From Sneathia sanguinegens (GTDB lineage: Bacteria; Fusobacteriota; Fusobacteriia; Fusobacteriales; Leptotrichiaceae), in contig NZ_LOQF01000002.1 of the NCBI RefSeq assembly GCF_001517935.1, positions 1-64,000 of the forward strand: a stretch of 64,000 nucleotides of DNA. Direction: 5' to 3'. Of this stretch, positions 9,114-17,724 are shown piece after piece. The notes beneath the pieces were generated by a model, which did no database searches, was not told where the DNA came from, and saw nothing but the letters and a program-made list of their open reading frames with translations. Every line of letters begins with the position of its first letter. Positions within the stretch are counted from its first letter, which is position 1. The position numbers were made by a program, and so were the translations under genes.

Positions 9114-10355
9114 TCAATTATTAAATATTTTATTAGCTTTTAATTTAATATTAGATTTACTATTTATGTCTATATCTGCTTTTTTGGAAACAAGAATAAT
9201 ATTATTTCCATATATACTCATTTCATCCTTTGCTTCCATAGATATATAGCCCCTACTTAGATTAGCTATTTCTTCTTTTGAAATAAATACTATCTTATTA
9301 GTATCTACTGTAAATTTATCTTTTTCTAATTCTATACTTGCCTCTTTACTTATGTATACTCTTTTTTCATCAGTACAAAATCTATTACTTCCTTTATTAT
9401 TAATACAAAATGCTACCTTTGCATCATTTTCATTATCACTTGGAAAGTACACATCCACTATATCTCCATTTTCTGGTGTTGGAAAAAAGCCCGTACTTGT
9501 CTTTGAATAAGGTGTAGAAAAACTCAAACTTTTTTTATTTTTACTCTTATCCCATATACTTCTTGAAAAATCCACTTTCATACTAGCTACTTCAAGATTT
9601 TCAATAACCTTAATTACCGTTGCTTCCAAAAAAGTTCCCTTAACATTATTTTTTATTTCATATAAATAATTGCCTTTTGGGCATAACAATATTTCTGTTA
9701 AATAAATATTTTTATCTAAATTTGTAATTAGCTCGCAAATATATTTATCTTGGTATTTATCTCCGACTAAATATACTTCATTTTTTATTTTGAAATAACT
9801 ATCCTTATTCTTGATACCACTTTCAACTATATTTTTTAAATCAATTTCAGATACATTTTGTAGACCTATCATTAAAATTCCAGAATAACTTGTATATATT
9901 ACTTCATTTATATCATTTAATATCCTTGCCATAAATTCAAAATCTGTTTGTGCATATTGTAAATACAATCTATTAATTGATCTTTTTAAACTATTTGAAA
10001 TTGAATATTTAAATTTATATTCTTTTAATAATTCTAAGCAAATATCATAATATGTTATTGTTTCATCTTGGAATATTTTATAATTTTTTTTTATATCCAT
10101 TTTCTTACTATATGAATAAGCTTTTATAAGAGCTTTTTTACCATCTATACCAAATTTTGATACACATTTATCATATATTTCTCCAGAAAAATAGTTTATT
10201 TTATCTTCTATTTCAATTATATTTCCACTTAATTGTTGAATATCTAAAATTTCAAGTTCTATTTCCAATTCTGTGTGCTTATTATATGCTGATTTTAAGC
10301 TTAATCTTTTTAAGGTATATTCTTTTATTTCAGTATTATTAATTTTTATTATCAT
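9114..10355 (-). CDS. VgrG-like spike protein
   Basis: 413 residues with VgrG/phage late-control-D (gp27-gp5) architecture. The N-terminal about 200 residues are gp27-like (LQYAQTDFEFMARILND is the typical hub motif). A gp5 OB-like segment near 280-320 contains TGFFPTPENGDIVDVYFPS, and the C-terminal 100 residues are short beta repeats (VFISKEE, YISMEAKDEMSIYGNN, IDINSKSNIKLKANK) like a spike needle. It would form the trimeric tip of a contractile injection device that carries the adjacent DUF4280 protein. Its start overlaps the upstream small gene by 17 bases. Confidence 0.75.
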   Translation of the reverse strand: MIIKINNTEIKEYTLKRLSLKSAYNKHTELEIELEILDIQQLSGNIIEIEDKINYFSGEIYDKCVSKFGIDGKKALIKAYSYSKKMDIKKNYKIFQDETITYYDICLELLKEYKFKYSISNSLKRSINRLYLQYAQTDFEFMARILNDINEVIYTSYSGILMIGLQNVSEIDLKNIVESGIKNKDSYFKIKNEVYLVGDKYQDKYICELITNLDKNIYLTEILLCPKGNYLYEIKNNVKGTFLEATVIKVIENLEVASMKVDFSRSIWDKSKNKKSLSFSTPYSKTSTGFFPTPENGDIVDVYFPSDNENDAKVAFCINNKGSNRFCTDEKRVYISKEASIELEKDKFTVDTNKIVFISKEEIANLSRGYISMEAKDEMSIYGNNIILVSKKADIDINSKSNIKLKANKIFNN

Positions 10356-10725
10356 CTACATTTACCTCAATTTCTTTTTGATCACCTATAAATTTCTGTA
10401 ATAGAACCAAATTAAATTTCCCACTTTCGCCATTAAATTTTTGAATTAATTTATAGATATATAACTTTGGGAAAAAATAAGCAACATCATCTATTTTTAA
10501 ATTTACATCAAAGTACTTATCTTTGATTTTTATAAGTTCTCTTATTAAAGTATTTGTTTTTATATTTGTATTATCTTTTGTAAATATCTCACCTTCTATT
10601 AATAACTCTATTCTATTTTTATCATTTACATAACTTTCTTTTACATCTTGTAAAATATTAATTTCTACAGATTTTATTATCTCATTTGAAATATTTACAT
10701 TTTCTAATTTAATTTCATATTTCAT
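10339..10725 (-). CDS. small protein, possible Hcp/tail-tube-like subunit
   Basis: 128 residues of alternating beta-type sequence: SVEINILQD, RIELLIEGEI, YFDVNLKI and a closing GESGKFNLVLLQK. This spacing resembles the tube (Hcp/gpV) proteins beside VgrG-DUF4280 cassettes in Firmicutes, which also end in a G-F-x-L-x-x-x-QK block. The resemblance is by pattern only. It overlaps both neighbours (17 bases with the spike gene, 4 with the gene before it), so it is made with them. An alternative is a spike chaperone. Confidence 0.5.
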   Translation of the reverse strand: MKYEIKLENVNISNEIIKSVEINILQDVKESYVNDKNRIELLIEGEIFTKDNTNIKTNTLIRELIKIKDKYFDVNLKIDDVAYFFPKLYIYKLIQKFNGESGKFNLVLLQKFIGDQKEIEVNVDDNKN

Positions 10726-11273
10726 ATGCTAATCCACCTTTCTTGCTCTGAAAATTCTATTATATCTAAGAATAAAAAATTATTAAAAAAATACCTACAT
10801 TCAAAGCCTATTGGTAAAAATTCTTCTATTATCTCATTAATTAATCGTTCTATATATACTGTTTTTTTATAATCTAAAATTATGAAAAATTGTCTGTCTT
10901 TTCTATATATCATATAACTTTCAAAATTATCTTTAATACATGAAAAAAATATATATAACTTATCTTTTATATACCTTGCTTTATACTTCCACTTACTTAT
11001 TAAATATTTTTCATTTTCATTATATATACTTAACTTGCTAATTATTAATTCATATCTTATTTTCGCTAAGATTTTAATATATATTTTAGCTAAATTTTCA
11101 TTAAGTCCATATTTAAAATATATATTTAATGAAGGTAAATTTATATGTGCCTTTTTCCCTATATTAAAACCATCTAAACTTAATTCAAAATAAGGAATAT
11201 ACTCATTAAAACTAATTTCTTTTATTTTTTTATACTCTAAATACCAAATATATGGGAAAAATTTATTATTCAT
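10722..11273 (-). CDS. unknown protein of the spike/effector operon
   Basis: 183 residues, no signal peptide, rich in aromatic residues and Lys/Ile, mixed alpha/beta. I recognise no family. The ATGA overlap with the next gene and an 8-base overlap with the preceding one show tight translational coupling in the order 345-aa, 183-aa, Hcp-like, VgrG, DUF4280-hydrolase. Position suggests an adaptor, chaperone or baseplate-like part for the spike. Confidence 0.55.
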   Translation of the reverse strand: MNNKFFPYIWYLEYKKIKEISFNEYIPYFELSLDGFNIGKKAHINLPSLNIYFKYGLNENLAKIYIKILAKIRYELIISKLSIYNENEKYLISKWKYKARYIKDKLYIFFSCIKDNFESYMIYRKDRQFFIILDYKKTVYIERLINEIIEEFLPIGFECRYFFNNFLFLDIIEFSEQERWISI

Positions 11274-12303
11274 AAATTCTCACCTCAAAGGCTTCAAATT
11301 TATTATTTAAAAAATTCACAAGAAAAAAAACATCTTCATAGCAAGCTATTTTCTCTAATTTTATATAAATATATGAATTTTTAAATTTAAATATTTGTTG
11401 ATTATAGTCTGGAATTAATAAATGTGATAGATTTTCATTTGAATAGAATATTTCTAAAATTTTTATTTTATATTGTTTGAAAAATATTTTTTTTATATCT
11501 TCTAAAGAGATTAATTTATGTTCTACTATTTTATTATCAATATACTTAGTTACAAATCGTTTATCAAAAGGTAAAATTTTAAAAATATCAAAGATATATA
11601 AATCATCTTTTCTTGAATAAATATCAATATGTTCATCATAAATTAATATATCATCGATATTTCTTATATCATCTTTTACTAAATAAAATGTTTCTACTTT
11701 TTTATCTAAGATATATTTATAGCCTATATCGTCCAATCTTGTTAAAGTTTTTTTTGAAATTATTTTCTCTTCGCTTATATTCCAAAAAATTGTTTGATTG
11801 AATTTAAAATCTTCGTCTAAATTATATTCAATTTTGGCTTCTTCAACATTTTCAATAATATCAATAAATTCCTTAAATTTTATCTTGTACATTCTATTAA
11901 CATATCTTAAATCTAATCCATCCCATTCAAGATTTGAAAGTAAATATGCAAAATATATTTCTTCTATTTTTTCAATATACCTTGTATCTTTTTCTAAGGT
12001 GAATATAAACCTAAACCTTTCTGTACCAAGCACATATTCTCCTATAAATTCTTTATTTTCCAATTCTTTTAATTCATAATATGGCTTATCTATATATACT
12101 TCATCTTCATTAGATTCCAACATAGGATTCAAAAAGAAAGAGTATTTTTTATTCTCTTTTTCTAGAATTGTAAAATAAATATCTGGCTTAGTCTTCACAT
12201 CAAAAAGCAAGCTTTTTATATTTTCTAAACCTAATTTCAAATTTTCTTCTATTCTTTTTTTAAATAACTCTGTATGTTCTAAAAATTGCTTATCATCTAT
12301 CAT
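11266..12303 (-). CDS. unknown protein, first gene of the spike/effector operon
   Basis: 345 residues, cytosolic by composition, acidic and Ile/Tyr-rich, no recognisable motif. A strong GGAGGAG ribosome site lies 6 bases before the ATG, and a terminator of the preceding gene lies about 90 bases upstream, so the operon begins here. It may be a structural or adaptor component of the injection cassette; nothing in the sequence itself shows a function. Confidence 0.6.
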   Translation of the reverse strand: MIDDKQFLEHTELFKKRIEENLKLGLENIKSLLFDVKTKPDIYFTILEKENKKYSFFLNPMLESNEDEVYIDKPYYELKELENKEFIGEYVLGTERFRFIFTLEKDTRYIEKIEEIYFAYLLSNLEWDGLDLRYVNRMYKIKFKEFIDIIENVEEAKIEYNLDEDFKFNQTIFWNISEEKIISKKTLTRLDDIGYKYILDKKVETFYLVKDDIRNIDDILIYDEHIDIYSRKDDLYIFDIFKILPFDKRFVTKYIDNKIVEHKLISLEDIKKIFFKQYKIKILEIFYSNENLSHLLIPDYNQQIFKFKNSYIYIKLEKIACYEDVFFLVNFLNNKFEAFEVRIYE

Positions 12304-12390
12304 TTAAGCTCCTCCTTTCAGGTATATTTTACTTTTTTTTTAAAATAATTTTCTTTTTTTTCTTAAGTTTATTCCTTTCTTTTTTCTTAA

Positions 12391-12423
12391 AAATAAAAAA
12401 AAGAAATCTAGTAGTACTAGATT
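12391..12423 (-). terminator. intrinsic terminator after the thiamine-precursor transporter operon
   Basis: AATCTAGT and ACTAGATT form a perfect 8-bp stem with a 3-base loop, followed on the minus strand by TTCTTTTTTTTATTTTT. It separates the riboswitch-controlled operon from the effector operon. Confidence 0.85.
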
Positions 12424-12441
12424 CCCTTATAAAAAATTTTT

Positions 12442-13152
12442 TTATTTTATAACCTTAAAAATTTCTTTTTTTATTCTTGACATTTCTTCTTCAGTTTTAT
12501 TAATCTTAAATTTTGCAACAAATTTACCTGGTTGCCCTAAAAGTACATAAACTGTATCTGCTAGCAAAATTGCTTCATTTATATCATGTGTAATTAGAAG
12601 ACAGGTTAAATTTAACTTATTTTTTAAATTTAAAAACCAATCATACATCTTAGTTTTTGTAATATAATCTAAGGCAGAAAATGGTTCATCCAACAATACT
12701 ATTTTATCACTGAACATATATGTTCTTAATAAAGCCGCTCTTTGTCTTTGACCTCCAGATAATTCTTTTGGATATCTTTCAAGAAGTCCATCTAAACCAA
12801 ATTTTGGTATATTTTCTTCTATTTTCTTTCTAATTATATTTTTATCAACTTTTTGTATTTTTAAAGGTAGGGCTATATTGTCATAAATAGTCATAAATGG
12901 TAATAACAAATCTTTTTGTAGCATATAGCTAACCTTTGCAGTTTTTCCTGTTATCTTTTCATCTTCTAAATATACTTCTCCCTTTGTTGGATAAATTAAA
13001 CCAGCTATAATATTAAACAATGTAGTTTTACCTACCCCACTAGGTCCTATTATTCCGACAATTTCTCCTTTTTTTACACAGAAATTTATATCTTCTAATA
13101 TTGGTTTTTCATCAAATTTGTGACAAATATCCTTAATTTCCAAGATATTCAT
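12442..13152 (-). CDS. thiZ: ABC transporter ATPase, thiamine-precursor uptake (ThiZ-like)
   Basis: Cytoplasmic ATPase of the SsuB/TauB/ThiZ class: Walker A GPSGVGKTT (about residues 37-45), Q-loop YMLQKDLLLPF, signature LSGGQRQR, Walker B KIVLLDEPFSALD and the switch His in LITHD. At 236 residues it is typical. It is the third gene of a permease, binding protein, ATPase set and overlaps the binding-protein gene by 20 bases. The TPP riboswitch upstream of the set, rather than the ATPase sequence, points to a thiamine precursor (formyl-aminopyrimidine/HMP) instead of sulfonates. Confidence 0.82.
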   Translation of the reverse strand: MNILEIKDICHKFDEKPILEDINFCVKKGEIVGIIGPSGVGKTTLFNIIAGLIYPTKGEVYLEDEKITGKTAKVSYMLQKDLLLPFMTIYDNIALPLKIQKVDKNIIRKKIEENIPKFGLDGLLERYPKELSGGQRQRAALLRTYMFSDKIVLLDEPFSALDYITKTKMYDWFLNLKNKLNLTCLLITHDINEAILLADTVYVLLGQPGKFVAKFKINKTEEEMSRIKKEIFKVIK

Positions 13153-14107
13153 TTGTTACACCTGCAGAACTTGGTAATTTTTTATCTATTAATTTCTTTT
13201 CATATAACCAATTATAGAATCTATCCCATTTTGCTATATCTATACGTCCCCATTCACCTTTTTCATTTAAGTAATATTTAGCAATACTCTTTTGGCTTTC
13301 TTTAATTAATTCTTTATTACCTTCAGGTGCATTTTTAATTAAAATATCTGCTGCCTTATCTGGATTTTGTATTGCATATCTATAACCTTTTTCAAGAGCT
13401 TTTAATACTTTTCTAGCTAATTCTGGTTTATTTTTTAAGAAGTCATTATTAGCTATTAAAACTGGTGAATAATAATCAAATATTGGTTCATATTCAGCTA
13501 AAGGGAAGAAATTAACATCTACTTTCTTTAATTTTGCATTAATTAAATCCCAATTACTATATACAATAATAAAGTCATATTGATTTGCTACCAAACCTGC
13601 TGTAGCATCAGTACTTTCTCCTGGGATATATTCCATTTTATCCCCTACTATTGTTTTTACAGTAGCATCATCTATAGGATCTTGCCAAGTTGAATATCTT
13701 TTACCTTGTAAATCTTTTGGTGTTTTAGCTCCTAATGATTTTAATGACATTAACCCAGCTGTATTCTTTTGTAATATTGCAGCTATAGCAGTTATTGGAG
13801 TATTTTTTAATAATCTTTTTACTAAATTAGGTTGGAAATATATACCTAATTCTGCTTTACCTGAACCTACTATTGCTGCTGAACTATCTTCAGCTGGTTG
13901 AACTATATTTAAATCTATACCTTCTTCTTTGAAATATCCTAAATCTTTGGCTACGAAGATACCTGTATGATTTGTATTTGGAACCCAATCCAATACTAAA
14001 GTAAGTTTTTCCAACTTTTTATTTTCTGCTTTCTTTGAATTAAAGCATGAAAACACTGTAAATAACATTACGAAAATTGTTAAAATTTTAATAAATTTAT
14101 TTTTCAA
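13133..14107 (-). CDS. thiY: ABC transporter substrate-binding lipoprotein, thiamine precursor (ThiY/NMT1-like)
   Basis: Captures the substrate outside the inner membrane. The N-terminus is a lipoprotein signal with lipobox LFTVFSC (Cys21). The mature part is NMT1/ThiY-like: LVLDWVPNTNHTGIFVAKDLGYF at the front (the VPNTNH block is characteristic of HMP/FAMP binders), then GSGKAELGIYFQP and YDFIIVYSNWD. Its length of 324 is normal. It sits between permease and ATPase genes in a TPP-riboswitch operon, which agrees with pyrimidine-precursor binding. Confidence 0.87.
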   Translation of the reverse strand: MKNKFIKILTIFVMLFTVFSCFNSKKAENKKLEKLTLVLDWVPNTNHTGIFVAKDLGYFKEEGIDLNIVQPAEDSSAAIVGSGKAELGIYFQPNLVKRLLKNTPITAIAAILQKNTAGLMSLKSLGAKTPKDLQGKRYSTWQDPIDDATVKTIVGDKMEYIPGESTDATAGLVANQYDFIIVYSNWDLINAKLKKVDVNFFPLAEYEPIFDYYSPVLIANNDFLKNKPELARKVLKALEKGYRYAIQNPDKAADILIKNAPEGNKELIKESQKSIAKYYLNEKGEWGRIDIAKWDRFYNWLYEKKLIDKKLPSSAGVTNEYLGN

Positions 14108-14118
14108 CTTTTCTCCTC

Positions 14119-14847
14119 CTATTTTTTAATTATTTTCTTTTCTAAAATATCTATTATTGACATTAATAATAAGCTTAAAAAGGTTATAAGAAATATAACA
14201 GCAAACATCTTATCTAAGGCAAATGCCTTTTTTACTCTTGTCATATATACACCTAATCCATAATAGCCCCCTAACCATTCAGAAATTACTGCAGATATTA
14301 ACGAATATGACATTGATACTTTTAAACCTGAAAAAAAATAGCTCATTGCTGAAGGGATTTTTAAATATCTATACATTTGAAAGGTATTAGCCCCCATTGC
14401 TTTAAGTAATTGTATATTATCTTTATCAACAGCCTTATAACCATTCAATAAAGAAATAGTTATTGGAAAGAAAGTTGATATAACTACTAAAACTATTTTA
14501 GGTTTCATATAATATCCTAACCATATAATTAATAAAGGTGCTATTGCAATAGTTGGTATTGTTTGCGTCAATATTATAACTGGATAAACTAAATCGTAAA
14601 GTCCTTGGTATAAATCCATACTAAGTGATAAGATAAAACTAAGTATTATACCTATAAAAACGCCAATAAAAGCTACCAATAGTGTATAGTAGGTATGTCG
14701 CATAAGCAGACCAAAATCTCCTATAAATGCTAAAATGACCTGATATGGGGATGGTAGCAAAAATTCTGATATGATATGTAAATCAGACAAAATCTCCCAA
14801 ACTATTAGCAATAAAATAACTAAACTATAATCTTTTAATTTCTTCAT
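14119..14847 (-). CDS. thiX: ABC transporter permease, thiamine precursor (ThiX-like)
   Basis: 242-residue inner-membrane permease of the BPD family with about six membrane segments. The EAA loop appears as LLKAMGANTFQMYRYLKIPSAM (about residues 140-161), which docks the ATPase. It is the first gene of the operon; its AGGAG ribosome site lies just after the attenuator terminator, so transcription reaches it only when the riboswitch allows. Confidence 0.85.
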   Translation of the reverse strand: MKKLKDYSLVILLLIVWEILSDLHIISEFLLPSPYQVILAFIGDFGLLMRHTYYTLLVAFIGVFIGIILSFILSLSMDLYQGLYDLVYPVIILTQTIPTIAIAPLLIIWLGYYMKPKIVLVVISTFFPITISLLNGYKAVDKDNIQLLKAMGANTFQMYRYLKIPSAMSYFFSGLKVSMSYSLISAVISEWLGGYYGLGVYMTRVKKAFALDKMFAVIFLITFLSLLLMSIIDILEKKIIKK

Positions 14848-14857
14848 ATATACTCCT

Positions 14858-14882
14858 AAAAAAAAACTCTCTATGAGAGAGT
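14858..14882 (-). terminator. attenuator terminator of the TPP riboswitch
   Basis: ACTCTCT and AGAGAGT form a 7-bp stem with a 3-base loop followed by nine T on the minus strand, placed between the TPP aptamer and the thiX ribosome site. This is the expression platform expected for TPP-induced premature termination. Confidence 0.82.
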
Positions 14883-14912
14883 AGTAAAATTTGATTATAT
14901 CAAAAAAAACAT

Positions 14913-14985
14913 AAACTCCCTACGCCAGTATTACCTGTATCAGGTTTAGGGTATAATCTCAGCCATTAAAATAGCACCCCTGTTT
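14913..14985 (-). promoter_or_regulatory. TPP riboswitch (THI-box aptamer)
   Basis: The minus strand shows all conserved THI-box blocks in order: AAAC/GUUU P1 ends, GGGGTGC, GGCTGAGA, ACCC, AACCTGAT, GGTAATACTGGCGTAGGG. Thiamine pyrophosphate binding should favour the terminator downstream and turn off the transporter operon. Confidence 0.95.
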
Positions 14986-15042
14986 GTTCAAATATATTAT
15001 ACATTATTTTTCACCTTTTTCAATAATTGTTTTTATTTTCAC

Positions 15043-15074
15043 AAAAATAAATAGTGACCTAAGCCACTATTTAT
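15043..15074 (-). terminator. intrinsic terminator after the APC transporter gene
   Basis: ATAAATAGTG and CACTATTTAT form a 10-bp stem with an 8-base loop and a TTTTT tail on the minus strand. Confidence 0.85.
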
Positions 15075-15082
15075 ATCATAAT

Positions 15083-16399
15083 TTATTTTTTATTTCTGTC
15101 TATATATGGATAACGTAAATTTGAATAAATCAACACTATTATACAGAAAACTACTATAGGTATTATTGCACCTTGGCTCTTTAAGAAACTCCAACTTGAT
15201 ACTATTCCTATTATATATATTGTAACACTTAAAATTGGGAATATTATACTTGCAATAGGTCCTAATTTAAATTTAGCATTTTTATATGCTTCTGGTCTTT
15301 TTTTCTTTAAGAAAAATAAAGTTATAACAGGGAAAATTGAGAAAATTAATCCTACATTTGCACCTATAAGTGAAACAACCTTTATTTCTTGACCAGTTAT
15401 TATTGGATACATTCCTATAATATAATACATTAATAATAGATAATGTGGTGTTCCAAATGTTTTATTTTCTTCTGCCATTTTTTTAGGTAACCAACCATCA
15501 TTTATTGCTGCTTTTATACCGATAGGTGCCCATGAGAATACTGCATTAAGTGATGTAAATAACGCTATCATTCCACCACCTATCATAAAGATATAGTACA
15601 TATAATTTGGTAATATTCTCTTTGCAACTACACCTAAGGTCTTATTAGCTACTTCTGATACTGGTAAAACACCTGCTGCTACTATTGTTATTAAGAAATA
15701 TACAACTGCTACAATTAATGTTGATCCTATCATAGCTATAGGTATATTTTTACCTGGGTTCTTAGCCTTTCCACCAAATTCAGACAAGAATTCTCCACCT
15801 ATCATTGTATATCTTACAAGTAACATTGCTGATATAAATGTTCCAATACCATTAGGGAATATATTCTTTGCTTCAAAAAAGCTTGGAAATTCTTTTACTT
15901 GTGGTAAACCAAAACCAATAAATGCGAACAATGATACTATCAATATAATAACTGTTACTCTTTGAACAAATACTGATGTTTTCAATCCAACTATATTAAC
16001 TATGAAAACAAAAGTCATAACTGCTCCTGCTAAAAGTCTTGGATTAATAAAAGGCCATAAATCTTGTGCATATTGTGAAATACCAATTGCATATTGTGCC
16101 AAAATGAATTGCCCAAAAACTAATAAAGCAACATAGAAAAAGGCTGTTCTAGGTCCTATAAGATCTCTAACATACGAATACATTCCACCCTTATTAGGTA
16201 TTGCTGAACCAAGTGCTGCAAGAGGTATTAACGGAATAATTATAATAACTGTTGCTAATAAAAATGATACTGCAACCCCCTTACCTGTCATTCCAATTGC
16301 TATACATAGCAATACTACTATACCAGATCCAATTATTTGACCTATTCCTATCATCATAAGTTCAAATAAATTTAATTGTTTTTCATTTGTTTCTTCCAT
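15083..16399 (-). CDS. APC-family amino-acid permease
   Basis: 438 residues with about 12 membrane segments. The first segment carries the APC helix-break GIGQIIGSGIVV (residues 17-28), and FGGKAKNPGKNIP (about 209) is the family's conserved loop. It imports or exchanges amino acids at the inner membrane; the substrate cannot be read from sequence. It starts 11 bases after a nucleoside phosphorylase gene, behind AAAGGAG, so the two form an operon; the pairing does not reveal a shared pathway. Confidence 0.82.
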   Translation of the reverse strand: MEETNEKQLNLFELMMIGIGQIIGSGIVVLLCIAIGMTGKGVAVSFLLATVIIIIPLIPLAALGSAIPNKGGMYSYVRDLIGPRTAFFYVALLVFGQFILAQYAIGISQYAQDLWPFINPRLLAGAVMTFVFIVNIVGLKTSVFVQRVTVIILIVSLFAFIGFGLPQVKEFPSFFEAKNIFPNGIGTFISAMLLVRYTMIGGEFLSEFGGKAKNPGKNIPIAMIGSTLIVAVVYFLITIVAAGVLPVSEVANKTLGVVAKRILPNYMYYIFMIGGGMIALFTSLNAVFSWAPIGIKAAINDGWLPKKMAEENKTFGTPHYLLLMYYIIGMYPIITGQEIKVVSLIGANVGLIFSIFPVITLFFLKKKRPEAYKNAKFKLGPIASIIFPILSVTIYIIGIVSSWSFLKSQGAIIPIVVFCIIVLIYSNLRYPYIDRNKK

Positions 16400-16410
16400 C
16401 TAAACTCCTT

Positions 16411-17148
16411 TTACAATTTAAAATTAACCAATGCTTCAAGAGCTACATCTGCACAAGTATTAACTGTTTTCTTTAATAATTCTGGATCAGGATTATTTTC
16501 TTCAGCTTTTTGTAAAACTTTCAAGGCATTTCCATCAACAGATAAAATAGATCCTGCTTTAATTCCATACATACTAGCTGCTACAAATAGACAAGCTAAT
16601 TCCATTTCAAGACCTATAGCTCCACTTTTAGCTTGTTCTTCAGTATTAGTTTTAAGAACTCCTCCATAAAATGCACCTTGTGTAACTACTATACCAACAT
16701 TTGGTTTCAAATTCTTTTTTTCTGCTATTGTTTTAAGTTCATTTAATACACCGTAATCACTAATAGCTGGGAAACTCTTAGGTACATAAATATCACTAAC
16801 TCCATCTTCTTTTGAACATGCAGTAGGTATTATTATATCTCCAGCTTTTATATTTTCACTTATTGAACCACATGTTCCTAGTCTAATAATAAGCTTTGCC
16901 CCACCTTTAATTAATGAAATAAATGCCAACATAGCACCACTTGCACCGACTCCATGTGAACAAATATTAATTGGTACTCCTTTATAGTAACCAAAATAAG
17001 TCCAATATTCTCTTGCCTTTACTAAGCATTTCATATTGTCCAAACGATTTGCCAACATTTCAGCTCTAAACGGATCTCCAACTACAAGAACTCTTTCTTG
17101 TACTTCACCTTCCAACAATTTAATTCCTGGTAGCATATTTTTTTCCAA
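16411..17148 (-). CDS. nucleoside phosphorylase (DeoD/Udp family)
   Basis: Cytosolic enzyme that cleaves nucleosides with phosphate to free base and (deoxy)ribose-1-phosphate. Family blocks: VGDPFRAEMLA (phosphate loop, about residue 24), ICSHGVGASGAM, LIRLGTCGSI (about 88) and IGLEMELACLF (about 173), where the Glu-Met-Glu contacts ribose. The closing signature SVDGN corresponds to the SVSDN of uridine/purine phosphorylases, so base preference is uncertain. The start is TTG behind an AAAGGAG 9 bases away; the next ATG, four codons in, has poor spacing. First gene of a pair with the APC permease. Confidence 0.85.
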   Translation of the reverse strand: MEKNMLPGIKLLEGEVQERVLVVGDPFRAEMLANRLDNMKCLVKAREYWTYFGYYKGVPINICSHGVGASGAMLAFISLIKGGAKLIIRLGTCGSISENIKAGDIIIPTACSKEDGVSDIYVPKSFPAISDYGVLNELKTIAEKKNLKPNVGIVVTQGAFYGGVLKTNTEEQAKSGAIGLEMELACLFVAASMYGIKAGSILSVDGNALKVLQKAEENNPDPELLKKTVNTCADVALEALVNFKL

Positions 17149-17336
17149 AACTATCAGCTCCTTTCACTAATATTAGTGTACTCCATTTTATAAAAAAGTC
17201 AACATTTCCCAAAAAAGCACAATATATTACTTGTTTTTTTTGCATTTTAAATTATACTTTGTGGTGTAAATGGTGATATAAAATTTGACTAAAATTTCTT
17301 TTCATAATATAATTGTCATTATTAGGAGGTACTACT

Positions 17337-17543
17337 ATGAATTATGATTTAGTTTTAAGAAATAAAATTAAAGCTGTACGTACTTTAAGAAAAATATCTC
17401 AAGAACAACTCGCTCATATGGTTGGCATTTCTCGTCAAACCATTTGTTATATAGAAAATGGGCAATTTAATCCTTCTGCAAAATTAGCTCTATTAATCTG
17501 CAAAGCTTTAGATTATAAATTTGAAGATTTATTTTTCTTATAA
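17337..17543 (+). CDS. XRE/Cro-type DNA-binding regulator
   Basis: 68 residues consisting almost entirely of one HTH_3 domain: MVGISRQTICYIENGQ (turn and recognition helix) and NPSAKLALLICKALDYKFEDLFFL. This is the minimal YozG/Xre-like regulator type. The ATG was chosen because AGGAGGT sits 6 bases upstream. It is divergent from the nucleoside phosphorylase and followed by its own terminator; its target is unknown, perhaps the shared upstream region. Confidence 0.85.
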   Translation: MNYDLVLRNKIKAVRTLRKISQEQLAHMVGISRQTICYIENGQFNPSAKLALLICKALDYKFEDLFFL

Positions 17544-17567
17544 TTTTTTAGCTTAATACCATTAAAT

Positions 17568-17610
17568 TAAATGCTTATTTACGTTTTTTAATGAGCATTT
17601 TTTTATTTTT
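17568..17610 (+). terminator. intrinsic terminator after the XRE regulator
   Basis: AATGCTTATT and AATGAGCATT pair over 10 bp (one G-T), with a T-rich tail following. Confidence 0.78.
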
Positions 17611-17724
17611 TCAAAATGTGAAATAAACAAAAAATTTTTTAAGTACATTCAAATACTTTTGTGCAAATATTTATATATTCCTAGCATTTTTATTTAATTT
17701 ATAGTAAAATTAAGGGTGGTAAAT

